10,655 bases of DNA, taken from Cudoniella acicularis. Its lineage: Eukaryota > Ascomycota > Leotiomycetes > Helotiales > Helotiaceae. A program made the position numbers and the translations under genes. The stretch covers positions 1 to 10,655 of the forward strand of contig JAAMPI010001770.1 of NCBI GenBank assembly GCA_013054445.1, written 5' to 3'. Below the pieces are notes generated by a model. The model was not told the DNA's origin, did not search any database, and saw nothing but the letters and a program-made list of their open reading frames with translations. Shown in pieces: positions 1 through 8,030 of this stretch (within the stretch, counting starts at the first letter, position 1; each line of letters begins with the position of its first letter).

Positions 1-480
1 CGCATCGTGCCCCTCTCCATAACCCAATCCCCCTCCTCAACATCAACCCTAACATCCGCCCTTCGCAGCACCGTCGCATCCGGCGACTTCCTTGTAGGCT
101 GCTCCATCATGTCCGTATCCAACACCACGCACCCCCCTAACGCCGTCCTGCCCGCCTGGCGCGATGCCATCACCGCTTGCAACGTAAACGCCTACTGGAA
201 CTACACCGCACCCCTCTCCTCCAACCTAGCATTAAAAGCAGAACTAGTAGAAGTTCACATGCCAGCTATTGAAGCCGCGACGCCGGGCTCTGGGGTTTAT
301 TTGAATGAGATGGATCCGTGGTATCGGGGCCCGTGGAAGGAGAGTTTGTATGGGGCGAATTATGAGAGGTTGTTGGGGATTAAGAGGAGGTTTGATCCCG
401 GGAGTATATTTTGGGGGAATTTTTCGGTGGGGAGTGATGAGTTTGTGCTGGATGGGAGTGGGAGGTTGTGTGCGGCTTGA
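1..480 (+). CDS. BBE-like FAD-linked oxidoreductase, C-terminal part (5' end outside window)
   Basis: The frame is open from base 1 (Arg-Ile-Val...) to TGA at 478-480, so about 160 C-terminal residues are visible and the true start lies upstream. The last 60 residues carry the signature of the berberine-bridge-enzyme C-terminal domain: YLNEMDPWYRGPW, then LYGANYERLLGIKRRFDP, then a GSDEF segment and RLC close to the end. In this family the BBE domain follows a flavin-binding (FAD_binding_4) domain and helps form the substrate pocket; that domain is not in the window. Members are usually secreted flavoproteins that oxidise alcohols, amines or sugars with O2, and many act in fungal specialised metabolism. 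The substrate cannot be read from this fragment. The gene converges with the P450 about 505 bp away. Codon use is C-rich in the first half and G/T-rich in the second. Family assignment is secure; the specific reaction is unknown. Confidence 0.88.
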   Translation, partial: RIVPLSITQSPSSTSTLTSALRSTVASGDFLVGCSIMSVSNTTHPPNAVLPAWRDAITACNVNAYWNYTAPLSSNLALKAELVEVHMPAIEAATPGSGVYLNEMDPWYRGPWKESLYGANYERLLGIKRRFDPGSIFWGNFSVGSDEFVLDGSGRLCAA

Positions 481-985
481 TTAAGGGGAATGAAAGAGCT
501 GTGATCGCTCAACTTTGAGACTAAATCTCTCTGAATCTGGAGATACCCAAGCTATTTTTACTTCCTAGACATCTCAGCTTCTTTCGGTAGTTTTTGAGCC
601 CCAAAACAAAATGCAAAAGGGGGCAAATCCTCGAGTCGGCATTCAAATGGAATCATAAAAGATCTATGAGTAATGATCGCAGCTCTTACAGTATCGTGAG
701 ATTGAACTGAAGATGGAAATAAACTATGTAATGCAACAGAACCAACAGAATAAGGACTTCTTGACCAAGTTTTGTAAAAGTAATTCTTTATTATAAGAGT
801 TGTCTCAGTCTCCTCATTCTTCCTCTTTCCCACTAGCCTGTAAATCTGAGCAACACCCTTAGAGAAGCCCAGGTCCTGCCAACACGGTGCTTCTTCTTAA
901 GCCTTTGACAAAATACACCAACACACCATCTATCACGAACCTTTGTCGAAAAAACGCTCGGTACCCCACATCGCTATCATCCATG
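481..985. other. Convergent intergenic region
   Basis: These 505 bases lie between the stop codons of the BBE-like oxidoreductase (+) and the P450 (-), and must hold both 3' untranslated regions and polyadenylation sites. A 91-codon open frame on the minus strand (558-833) has no recognisable domain and is probably accidental. I see no RNA gene or repeat here. Confidence 0.6.
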
Positions 986-3052
986 TTACTTAATCTTCTT
1001 CCACCTCATCTTCAAATCCCGATCCGGAGGCATAGCACCCGCCCCACTAAACCGCGCATCACTCCCCGCCTCCCTCTCTGACGGGCTCCCATCCAACTTC
1101 GTCCACCCCACAACCTCAATCTCAAACTTCGAAACTAGCAAAGCAATCGTAATCAATATCTCATGCTTAGCAAAATGCCTGCCTGGGCATATCTGCTGTC
1201 CTCCTCCTACGATATAACATCATCAGCAAATACTCATCACAATTGCCTCAGTACACAAGCTATGATCTTACCAAAAGGAAAATAAGCACTCGGCCGTCCC
1301 GCCATAACAAACTCCCTCCTCCTCACCACATCCCCAGCCTCATCTCTCTCTTCTTTATACCTAATATGCCTCTCGGCCCAAAACACACTCGCCGGATGGC
1401 CCTCCGAGCCCCAGGCCTCCTCATCATAATGTGCCACTAGCATAGGAGCCTGCAACATTGCTCCTTTCCGCAACGTGTAGCCATCCATATTAATAGGCGC
1501 ATTGACGTTGCGCATGAGGTTGAAGTTCATGTGTAGGCGCAGGGCTTCTGTTAGGGTGGATTGGAGGAGCGGGAGGGAAACGAGTTTTTCGACGTCGAGG
1601 GTTGATGGGAAGGGGGCGTCACTGTAGGCGGTGGATATTTCTGAGCGGATGGCGGTGAGGAGGGTGGGGTCTTTTAATATGTAGAGGATAGTCCACATTG
1701 TTGATGGGGATTGTGTTTGAGTTTAGGCTGCGGCTCGTGGTTAGCACAGGGGAGGGGAATAGGGGTTGTAAGAGCTTGGGGCGTTATTTGGCGAACTTCG
1801 TTAGCTGAACCCTTACTTTACTAGGATTGGTGTATCTTTTACCTCATTTTCAGGACTTTAGGTCAAAAGACTGAAAAGGAGGTTGGTTTTGCCTAAGTGT
1901 TCACCCGAATAATGCCACAAGCTCTTACCTACTTGTTGATTGATGGGTAGGTATAGTACTTACGCAAACACCAGCATCGCCATCGCCCCAACAGCGACTT
2001 GGCTATGGAACCCACTATCCCTAAGCCACTTAACAACCTCACGACAGGCACGAGCGCCAAAGTTCGGCTCCCAATCAGCATCAGCCTCCGGACCGTTCCA
2101 ATCGAAGTTTTCCCAAGCAGCATCCAAGTACTTACTCATCATAGCGTAGTAGCGATCCTGCACCCTATACGGACCCGGACTCAACCACCTAGGAATAGCC
2201 AGCGTCAAAAGAAAGATATTGCTATCGAATTCCCAAAACGCATCGAGCAACCCAGGATTAAGCTCGAAGATGCGTGGCCCGAACAGCGACTCAACGGACC
2301 GCTCAGCAACCTGCCGTTTGCAGAAATCAATCAAGCTGACAGTCCTCCACTCCCCTACCGCGAACCCCTCATCCAGCGTTCTAGACATGCGTTTACGGAA
2401 CCACTCAGCCATAGGCCGCAAGTGTTGCGTGCGGCTTAGGTACTCGGAATGGACGTGTTCGTATCCGTACCAGTACCTCTGTTCCAGCGGGACGTGCTCT
2501 GTCCCCGGGGCTGGAAGGCGGCCTCGCCCTGATTTGTCTTGGGCGAACTTGCGGACATCTCCTTTGGACATGCGGTACAGGACCGGGAAGACGTTTTCTG
2601 CGAAGATGGCTTCGCTGCCGACTTTGTGTGAGGGGGCAAAGATGGTTCGGATGTTTTGCTGGCCCGAGACTAGGAAGACGGGCGTGGAGAAGAGGTAGAA
2701 TCTGGCGAGGCGGGCATTTTTCAAGGCTTTTCTGTGTGATGAGAAGAGAGTTATCGGACTGGTCTTGGTTGTAAAATATGAAGTATCATGTAAATATTGC
2801 TAATTGAGTAATGGTAGAAAGTACCTACGAGACTCGGGTCATAAACCGCTCATTGTTGAAAATAAACTGGGATGTATTGAAGATAAATGGAATGGGGTCT
2901 AGAAGGCTTGGAGGCCCATTTAAGTTCCAGGGCACAACGAAGATGACGAGAAGTCCTAAAGCAAAGGCAAGGAGAGTGGTGGCCAGTGGATTGGGAGCAT
3001 AATACTCAGCCAGTCCTCGTAGCCGTTCAATCAGGCTGTCAATAGGCTCCAT
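986..3052 (-). CDS. Cytochrome P450 monooxygenase, four exons, with an apparent 1-nt frameshift
   Basis: Proposed exons are 3052-2829, 2731-1964, 1727-1272 and 1206-986. They give about 555 residues if one base near 1706-1709 is not counted. A membrane anchor lies at about residues 23-44 (LATTLLAFALGLLVIFVV). The K-helix ExxR is E391-A-L-R394 in TEALRLH. The aromatic-region equivalent is FWAERH, and the haem loop FGGGQQICPGRHFAKHE puts the Cys ligand near residue 489. The I-helix end reads LNSNTIP, resembling CYP7/CYP8-like P450s rather than the AGxDT form. P450s of this kind are ER-anchored haem enzymes that use a partner reductase and O2 to hydroxylate or oxidise small molecules; the substrate is unknown. 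The start ATG has a purine at -3. The gene shares a divergent promoter with the methyltransferase. After the second intron the frame slips at a CCCC run, so it is either a young pseudogene or an assembly error. Its otherwise intact sequence favours the latter. Confidence 0.85.
1207..1271 (-). other. P450 intron 3 (65 nt)
   Basis: On the minus strand this intron begins GTAAGA and ends ATCGTAG, with a CTGAT branch-like site before the acceptor. It falls inside the haem-binding loop, splitting a Gly codon of FGGG. Joining the flanks gives an uninterrupted FGGGQQICPG, which fixes both boundaries. Confidence 0.9.
1728..1963 (-). other. P450 intron 2 (236 nt)
   Basis: On the minus strand the donor is GTAAGT (from 1963) and the acceptor is CCGCAG (to 1728), with a consensus CTAAC branch site at 1744-1740. 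The join completes an Ala codon and continues LNSNTIP, as expected at the end of the I-helix. It is long for this gene. No other AG between this acceptor and the conserved MWTILYIL stretch would restore the downstream frame. Confidence 0.78.
2732..2828 (-). other. P450 intron 1 (97 nt)
   Basis: On the minus strand the donor is GTAGGT and the acceptor is CACACAG. Splicing completes a Ser codon to give ERFMTRVSKALKNARLARF, a continuous N-terminal P450 segment. Without splicing the first exon runs into a TAG immediately after the donor G. Confidence 0.85.
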
Positions 3053-3484
3053 GGCTGATAATGAAGAACGGAGTTCTCTATTGCGGCTTGGGGTTACAAT
3101 AGATGGTATCCTTCATAGTGATCCGAAAAGGGTGAGTCTAGCTCTAGTGCACTAACGTAACCACTTTTGAATACAGTAAATATTCATAACTATAACTACA
3201 GTGAAAGTAGAAAATAAATGATAAAATCGGGGTCATTTAGAGGGGATGTCAAACGCACCCGATTCGGCTTTGTATGTGATTGGTTGCTGTGACCGATCAT
3301 GCATCTCGGTTGCAGCTGCAGCTGCAGGGGAAGAAGAACGACGAGTGAACAAGACAAGCAACACAACACAACTGGCCTCATTCAACCACAATCATAGAAG
3401 TTTTAGCTGGCGTTACCGTCCCGTAGGCACTAACTATCAACTCTTGTCAAGCAAGATTTTCAGCCATCTTTCCTTCTTCCAGCT
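3053..3484. promoter_or_regulatory. Divergent (bidirectional) promoter between P450 and methyltransferase
   Basis: The 432 bases separate the two start codons. They contain a dyad CCGATTCGG (3259-3267), a second CCGA...TCGG pair with nine bases between the arms (3293-3309), a reverse CCAAT box (ATTGG, 3279-3283) and a perfect 16-bp palindrome TGCAGCTGCAGCTGCA (3311-3326). CCG/CGG dyads are the usual targets of fungal Zn(II)2Cys6 regulators; which factor binds here is not known. The compact arrangement suggests coordinated expression of the two genes. Confidence 0.6.
3311..3326. repeat. Perfect 16-bp palindrome in the divergent promoter
   Basis: TGCAGCTGCAGCTGCA equals its own reverse complement. 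It also contains two overlapping CAGCTG (E-box-type) cores and reads as a short GCTGCA repeat. It sits about 160 bp upstream of the methyltransferase start. Confidence 0.9.
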
Positions 3485-4378
3485 ATGGAGCAACCCAGCC
3501 AGGAGCAGAAGCCGTCTTATCCCCCGCCTCAACAGACGCACATGGAGTTACGGACCGCTGAAAATAGCGCCATCTACGTCCTCCCCAAACTTCGGTCCAT
3601 GAAAGAAGCCAACCCCCACCTAACCCTCCTAGACGTCGGCGCCGGCTCAGGCACCATCTCGGTCACCCTAGCCAAAGTCATTCCTGACGGCCATGTAACC
3701 GCCATCGACGTAAACGAAGCTATCCTCCCACGGGCCCGCGCCATTGCCGAAATGGCAGGCATCAAGAACATCGAGTTCCAGCACGGCGATGTCTACAAGC
3801 TCCCCTTCGCCGACGCCTCATTCGACGTCACCTTCTGCCATCAGATGCTCACTCACCTGAAGGAGCCGTCTGATGCGCTGCGCGAGATGATTAGAGTCAC
3901 CAAGCCGGGCGGCATAGTTGCGGCTCGTGAAGGCGATCTCGAGACGGAATGCGTTTGGCCTGAATTATCGGGACTCCTTAAGTTCCACAAGTTCGCTGCG
4001 AGCATGATGAAAGCTGCTGGAGGCTCTGCTACCGGTGGTCGGCAGTTGCTTTCTTGGGCGCTGAAGGCGGGTGTGGAGCGGGAAAAGATTACGCTCACGT
4101 ATGGTACGTGGATGTACAGTACACCAAGTGAAAAGAAAACCTGGGGTAGGTTCCTCATTGGTCCTTGTGGATATGAATGTGGAACTGACAGTAATTGCGT
4201 TTTAGCCCAAGCCTTGATAGACCGAGTTCGAGCTGGTCGGCTGCGCGAAGGAGGCATCAAAGCTGGAATGGTTACGGAGAGTGACCTTGAGGAAATGGCT
4301 ACGCATTGGGAGGAGTGGGCGGAGAGAAAGGATGCAAGTATAGCCATGATGCATGGAGAGGTTCTTATCCAGAGATAG
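3485..4378 (+). CDS. UbiE-like class I SAM-dependent methyltransferase, two exons
   Basis: Exons are 3485-4145 and 4206-4378, giving 277 residues after removal of a 60-nt intron. The N-terminal HMELRTAENSAIYVLPKL matches the lead-in of fungal UbiE-type methyltransferases. Motif I is LDVGAGSGT (residues 49-57), the acidic SAM-ribose residue is D75 in AIDVN, motif II is around HGDVYKLPFAD (100-110), and the post-III turn is VTKPGG (138-143). The protein is expected to be soluble and to transfer the SAM methyl group to a small molecule at O, N or C; the acceptor cannot be inferred. The C-terminal half (SDLEEMATHWEEWAERKDASIAMMHGEV) fits stand-alone fungal methyltransferases and not ubiquinone-pathway Coq5. 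The start has a purine at -3 and a pyrimidine-rich leader. It is divergent from the P450, consistent with a tailoring role in the same pathway. The 5' half is C-rich in wobble positions and the 3' half G/T-rich. Confidence 0.88.
   Translation: MEQPSQEQKPSYPPPQQTHMELRTAENSAIYVLPKLRSMKEANPHLTLLDVGAGSGTISVTLAKVIPDGHVTAIDVNEAILPRARAIAEMAGIKNIEFQHGDVYKLPFADASFDVTFCHQMLTHLKEPSDALREMIRVTKPGGIVAAREGDLETECVWPELSGLLKFHKFAASMMKAAGGSATGGRQLLSWALKAGVEREKITLTYGTWMYSTPSEKKTWGRFLIGPCGYECGTDSNCVLAQALIDRVRAGRLREGGIKAGMVTESDLEEMATHWEEWAERKDASIAMMHGEVLIQR
4146..4205 (+). other. In-frame intron in the methyltransferase (60 nt)
   Basis: The donor is GTAGGT, a CTGAC branch site lies in GGAACTGACAG, and the acceptor is TTTTAG. 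The length is a multiple of three and there is no stop, so the unspliced frame reads through with 20 extra residues (Cys/Gly-rich, ending before the acceptor). Those residues interrupt the helix joining TW to AQALIDRVRAG. Splicing gives TWAQALIDRV, which continues the family's pattern. Confidence 0.82.
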
Positions 4379-5564
4379 TTGCGAGGATAAGTGGGTTAGG
4401 ATTAATGGCAGTTTAGGCGTCAGGGTTTGGGTTAGTCCGAGTTGAGAGGGCGCTGGGATTGTGGATGGAAATCTCACTAGGATAGACTGAAATTACTACA
4501 AAACTTTGCACCCCCCAAAAAACTCTCCCCAACTAGTAGCTTTGTTCAAAATAAAACCTAAATTTCAAACTCATAGAGTCATTCTTTTCAAAAAGCAGCT
4601 AAATTCTCAAACGAGGATGGCAACAAAAAAATCCCAAGTAAACAGGAACATATTCCATCAAACAATCATTATGAGAACGTATGCTCTTCTTTTCTCAATA
4701 ACATATAGGTAAGATATTATATACTACGAATCAAATTCCTCCCGTTTAAGAGCACATAACATCTCAAAGCCAATCTTCAGTTGCAGTCAAGTCCAACGCT
4801 GCAGTCATAATTGCTTTGCTTTTATTCCAGCATTCAGCATTTGCTGCTTTCCTCCCCAAAAGCATGATGGTTTTAGCAGTGATATCAAGACCGTGTCTCT
4901 ACTAGCATGTTAGGGAAGTGTACTTTATATTTGACTCCAAAGAATACGCTCACTCCATGAAATAATAAGAGCAATATGTTTCGTCGTGTAGAGCCTGAGC
5001 AAGAGTTCTGTTGAGAAAGCGATTCCAGTCACGTGCTCAGGGGTCGCTACCCGAAGGATTCTAAGGAAGCGGCTGTGATGATTATGCCTTTAGATCCTAC
5101 GATGCCATTGATCATATGGGCCAAGGCATAAAGCTACTACTGTAGTTTATGCGTAGGAAGATGAGCAGGAACCTNGGTAGCATGTGGGCACCGGAAGCCT
5201 ATANATANGGGACACAGCTCCCACCAAGAGCTGTTCTGCAGACTAGATTAGACCAGACTTGCAATTCACACTCTTTCAGCAACCCAACTTCACTTCCATA
5301 TATCCTCAGTCGCAACAATCACTAGTGTGTCCTGCCATGTCTTTTAACGAATTAGATTGATGTTTAAATTTCATAGTAGCTGCAAATTATAATTCTTACT
5401 TTACTAGCAAAGTTCTAGATATATGGAACTAATTAATTGGGAGCTTAACAGAGAAGATTCATCAGAACTGTTTTTTATTAGTTCTTCCAACTATGCCCCT
5501 TAGTAATAGTATAACTACTTCATAATTGAAAGAACAAAATTGTTAGACAGAATTTCATATTTCT
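4379..5564. other. Intergenic region between methyltransferase and transporter-acyltransferase genes
   Basis: This is about 1.2 kb. The left part (4379-4750) is AT-rich and presumably holds the methyltransferase 3'UTR. The middle (about 5000-5345) looks like a + strand promoter and leader. The last 220 bases are AT-rich and probably hold the 3'UTR of the minus-strand gene. An inverted repeat TATGCCTT / AAGGCATA occurs at 5083-5090 and 5123-5130. Ambiguous bases lie at 5175, 5204 and 5208. I find no convincing protein or tRNA gene. Confidence 0.6.
5030..5345 (+). promoter_or_regulatory. Promoter-like region and leader with no downstream gene
   Basis: In order there is a CACGTG box (5030-5035), a TATANATAN element broken by ambiguous bases (5200-5208), a perfect hairpin ACAGCTC / GAGCTGT (5214-5220 and 5228-5234), then a C/A/T-rich leader of fungal type and an ATG at 5338. 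That ATG opens only seven codons (MSFNELD) before TGA. The next 220 bases have no + strand frame of note. This could be the remains of a deleted gene, a non-coding transcript, or coincidence. Confidence 0.4.
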
Positions 5565-8030
5565 CTAACTCTGCCTTCTGTAATTATAAATACTTTCATA
5601 AGCCCATTTAGCAAACCTCACAGACTTTTCGTCAACCAACCTAGTCGCTAATTCAGCCGCCCAAAATGTCGCCACCGTCGCCGCCGAAAGTCCCAACGCA
5701 AATCCAAGCCCAAGTTTAAATTGCGTATCTCTCCCAGTGATATTCTGTGCTCTCCAAATAATGTATCGCCCAAAGGTCCTCAAGATAGTTCCATGAACCA
5801 TATAGAGAGAGTATGATATCTTTCCCAGATACCGCGAAAAGGGTGCCGTGAAAATCATTTGCAGAAATGGCGCATTGTCGAGAATAAAAATAAGATATAC
5901 TGCTCCCAATGAAGCCCAAAACGGACCACCATGTCCCTTTTCTACATAATAAACAGGAGTCCAGCTCAAGAAAGTCTGGTCAAGCGCTATAGTTTGTGTG
6001 GCGCTCATCACCCATATTGCGGCAAGAAAGTTGGCAACCCAGAAAACCTTCATGCCCATGTTTGCCATCGTGATTTGTGGTGATTGAAGCAATCCAGGGG
6101 TACTGTGTGGCTCATTTGGACGCTTTTTCTCATGGATGAGATGTAGTTCTGCGAACAAGACACCAGTTAGAAAAAGAAAGAGGTCCCAGAATCCGGTATA
6201 AAGACAATACGAGATTAAAAATAACATCAAGATCAATCTAGCAGCCACTTGAGCGTATGCTAGGGAGACCAGTGCCGCAAATACAACTATTGAGCCGCGA
6301 AACTCAATGGGAATGGTCCATAAGTTCGGATCATAAACGAATGCCTCCTGTAAAGGATTGTATAAGTTCACTGGCTGGAATGGATTTGCAAAGACGGCAA
6401 GCTGTTGCAGCCAATGGGAAAACTGGCCGGAAAGTGTAGGTAGGGTAGGTGGTTTTGAGTCGCTCTTAACCGGAGCGAAGTAATCGAAATATGCAGCGAG
6501 CATGGTGAAAAATGAAACTCCTAGTATGGGAAGATAAAGCCTCAAGTGGCGTCGAAACATGAAAGATGAAACTGTTTCCATAAATCTCGTCATATTGCCT
6601 TCATGGATATGCTTCAACGGCTTGTAAGAGATGGAGAAGCCAGAGACGACGTAAAAAGTTGTGACCATAGAGTTGCCACTGATGGCTAGTCGTATCCAGG
6701 GAAGCTGAATGAGCCAGCTATTGGCTTTGCCGTCCCATCCGTTCAAGGAACCTGGGAACCATCCGTGGATGTAGTGGTACGTGAAAACGAGAAAGGCTGC
6801 GTAACCGCGAACTCCATCCAGGTAACTCGTCGAATATATTTTAGCAGCCTGAGAGGTCCCATGACTCCAAGGTGGAAGGAAGCTGGGCTTCAAAATGCGC
6901 AGTGTTTCTAGGGCGATGAATTTAAGTGAGTCGAGACTGGGTTCCTGCAAATAACCAAAACTAATTGCATCGGTGTAGTAGGAGAAGGTGTTTTGTGAAG
7001 GAGATACCCTTTCTGTTGAGGCGAGGAGTTCGTCGTCGTCTGTTAGAGTCGAGGAGAAAGGCATGTAGGGGATGGAACCCAGCCGGCGAATGTCTCCTGA
7101 AAGCTGATTCTCATAGAAAATGTAGAGAAACGTGGAAATTATGATCACTACTCCTCCCAGGATAGACCACTCTGTTACGACCGGGGGTTGCGATTCGGGA
7201 AAAAGAACGTATTGACCGACAGCGATGGTCAGTAAACTTCCTGCTGAGCCCATAATTTTCACTAAGTTTTCCTTCTTTTCCAGTATTATGGCTACAGTGA
7301 TGCCAACAACCGCCGTTGCCACCGAGGGCAGCACGACGGCAAAAACGTTGGCGGCATTGTCGGAAGTCTGCGCCGTCGCTGTCTCCCGTCCATTTACTAG
7401 GGGTACAAACGGATAGGAAACCATGGCCAAAGCAACTCCCCATAAGGAGAGCCAGACCTGAGATTCCCAGATTGGCATTTTGTAGATTAGGCCATCGCTG
7501 GCAATGTTGGCAATTGCTGACAAGAAAGCAATTAACGCCCCAGCTGATGGTGCAGCCGCCCAATTGCTAATGCCAGTATCGTACGGAATGTTGAATACGA
7601 CTAGCCCTACACCAAACCAAGCAAGAGAACTCCAAGCGTAAACATTGTCTTGACGTTTCACCCACAAATGGGAGACAATTGCCGTTGCCGGAATTTTTGC
7701 GAGGATGCATCCATGGAGCATGGTCGGTGAAGTGAGTGGAAGAACGCTGAAGTAGATGATAGTATTTCCTACGTAGAGAAATGCTGGAATGGCGTATGGA
7801 ATGACATCTTTTAATCCTCGTCCGGTGAGCGTTTTTCGAAGTGCGGTGGTTTTCTCATTTCCAGTATGAAGCGCAATACAAGCAAATATAAGCTTGATTG
7901 TTTCAGAAAGTATGATGATTAAATTAGGCGATACAAAGCGCAACGTATGAAGGGTGAAAAATGAGAGGTTTGCGCGAAACGTTTCGCTCGCGATGTATAA
8001 AGGTAGGAGGTAGTTGAAAATTTCAGCCAT
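5565..8030 (-). CDS. Nucleotide-sugar transporter fused to acyltransferase-3 (OafA-type) membrane O-acyltransferase
   Basis: This is a single uninterrupted frame of 821 codons. Residues 1-306 form a multi-pass SLC35A-like nucleotide-sugar transporter: ETIKLIFAC near 43-51, LAKIPATAIVSH at 110-121 (aligning with the QLKILTTA helix of the family), and ENLVKIMGSAGSL at 254-266 (aligning with the NLLKGFATS helix). A polar linker follows (about 313-400, with DDDE). Residues 403-800 form an acyltransferase-3 domain: YLDGVRGYAAFLVFTYHY contains the diagnostic R-x10-H (R408, H419), FYVVSGF at 459-465, LWTIPIEFRGS at 570-580, and YLGKISYSLYMVHG at 734-747. AT3 proteins move acyl groups, usually acetyl, onto sugars or small molecules at a membrane. 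The N-terminal half suggests the Golgi or ER. I infer linked substrate import and lumenal O-acylation. The start ATG at 8030 has a purine at -3. Both halves look intact. The transported nucleotide sugar and the acyl acceptor cannot be read from sequence. Confidence 0.88.
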   Translation of the reverse strand: MAEIFNYLLPLYIASETFRANLSFFTLHTLRFVSPNLIIILSETIKLIFACIALHTGNEKTTALRKTLTGRGLKDVIPYAIPAFLYVGNTIIYFSVLPLTSPTMLHGCILAKIPATAIVSHLWVKRQDNVYAWSSLAWFGVGLVVFNIPYDTGISNWAAAPSAGALIAFLSAIANIASDGLIYKMPIWESQVWLSLWGVALAMVSYPFVPLVNGRETATAQTSDNAANVFAVVLPSVATAVVGITVAIILEKKENLVKIMGSAGSLLTIAVGQYVLFPESQPPVVTEWSILGGVVIIISTFLYIFYENQLSGDIRRLGSIPYMPFSSTLTDDDELLASTERVSPSQNTFSYYTDAISFGYLQEPSLDSLKFIALETLRILKPSFLPPWSHGTSQAAKIYSTSYLDGVRGYAAFLVFTYHYIHGWFPGSLNGWDGKANSWLIQLPWIRLAISGNSMVTTFYVVSGFSISYKPLKHIHEGNMTRFMETVSSFMFRRHLRLYLPILGVSFFTMLAAYFDYFAPVKSDSKPPTLPTLSGQFSHWLQQLAVFANPFQPVNLYNPLQEAFVYDPNLWTIPIEFRGSIVVFAALVSLAYAQVAARLILMLFLISYCLYTGFWDLFLFLTGVLFAELHLIHEKKRPNEPHSTPGLLQSPQITMANMGMKVFWVANFLAAIWVMSATQTIALDQTFLSWTPVYYVEKGHGGPFWASLGAVYLIFILDNAPFLQMIFTAPFSRYLGKISYSLYMVHGTILRTFGRYIIWRAQNITGRDTQFKLGLGFALGLSAATVATFWAAELATRLVDEKSVRFAKWAYESIYNYRRQS

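Noticed and set aside
558..833. 91-codon minus-strand open frame between convergent genes
   Set aside because: No recognisable domain, no promoter signals, and it lies where two 3'UTRs should be.
1940..2698. Several + strand open frames opposite P450 exon 2
   Set aside because: They are antisense shadows of the clear P450 coding sequence.
4381..4450. G-rich GGGTTTGGGTTAG stretch resembling telomere repeats
   Set aside because: It is a single imperfect occurrence just after a stop codon, not an array.
4506..4712. 68-codon + strand open frame after the methyltransferase
   Set aside because: Lys/Asn/Gln-rich from AT-rich DNA, no domain, probably 3'UTR.
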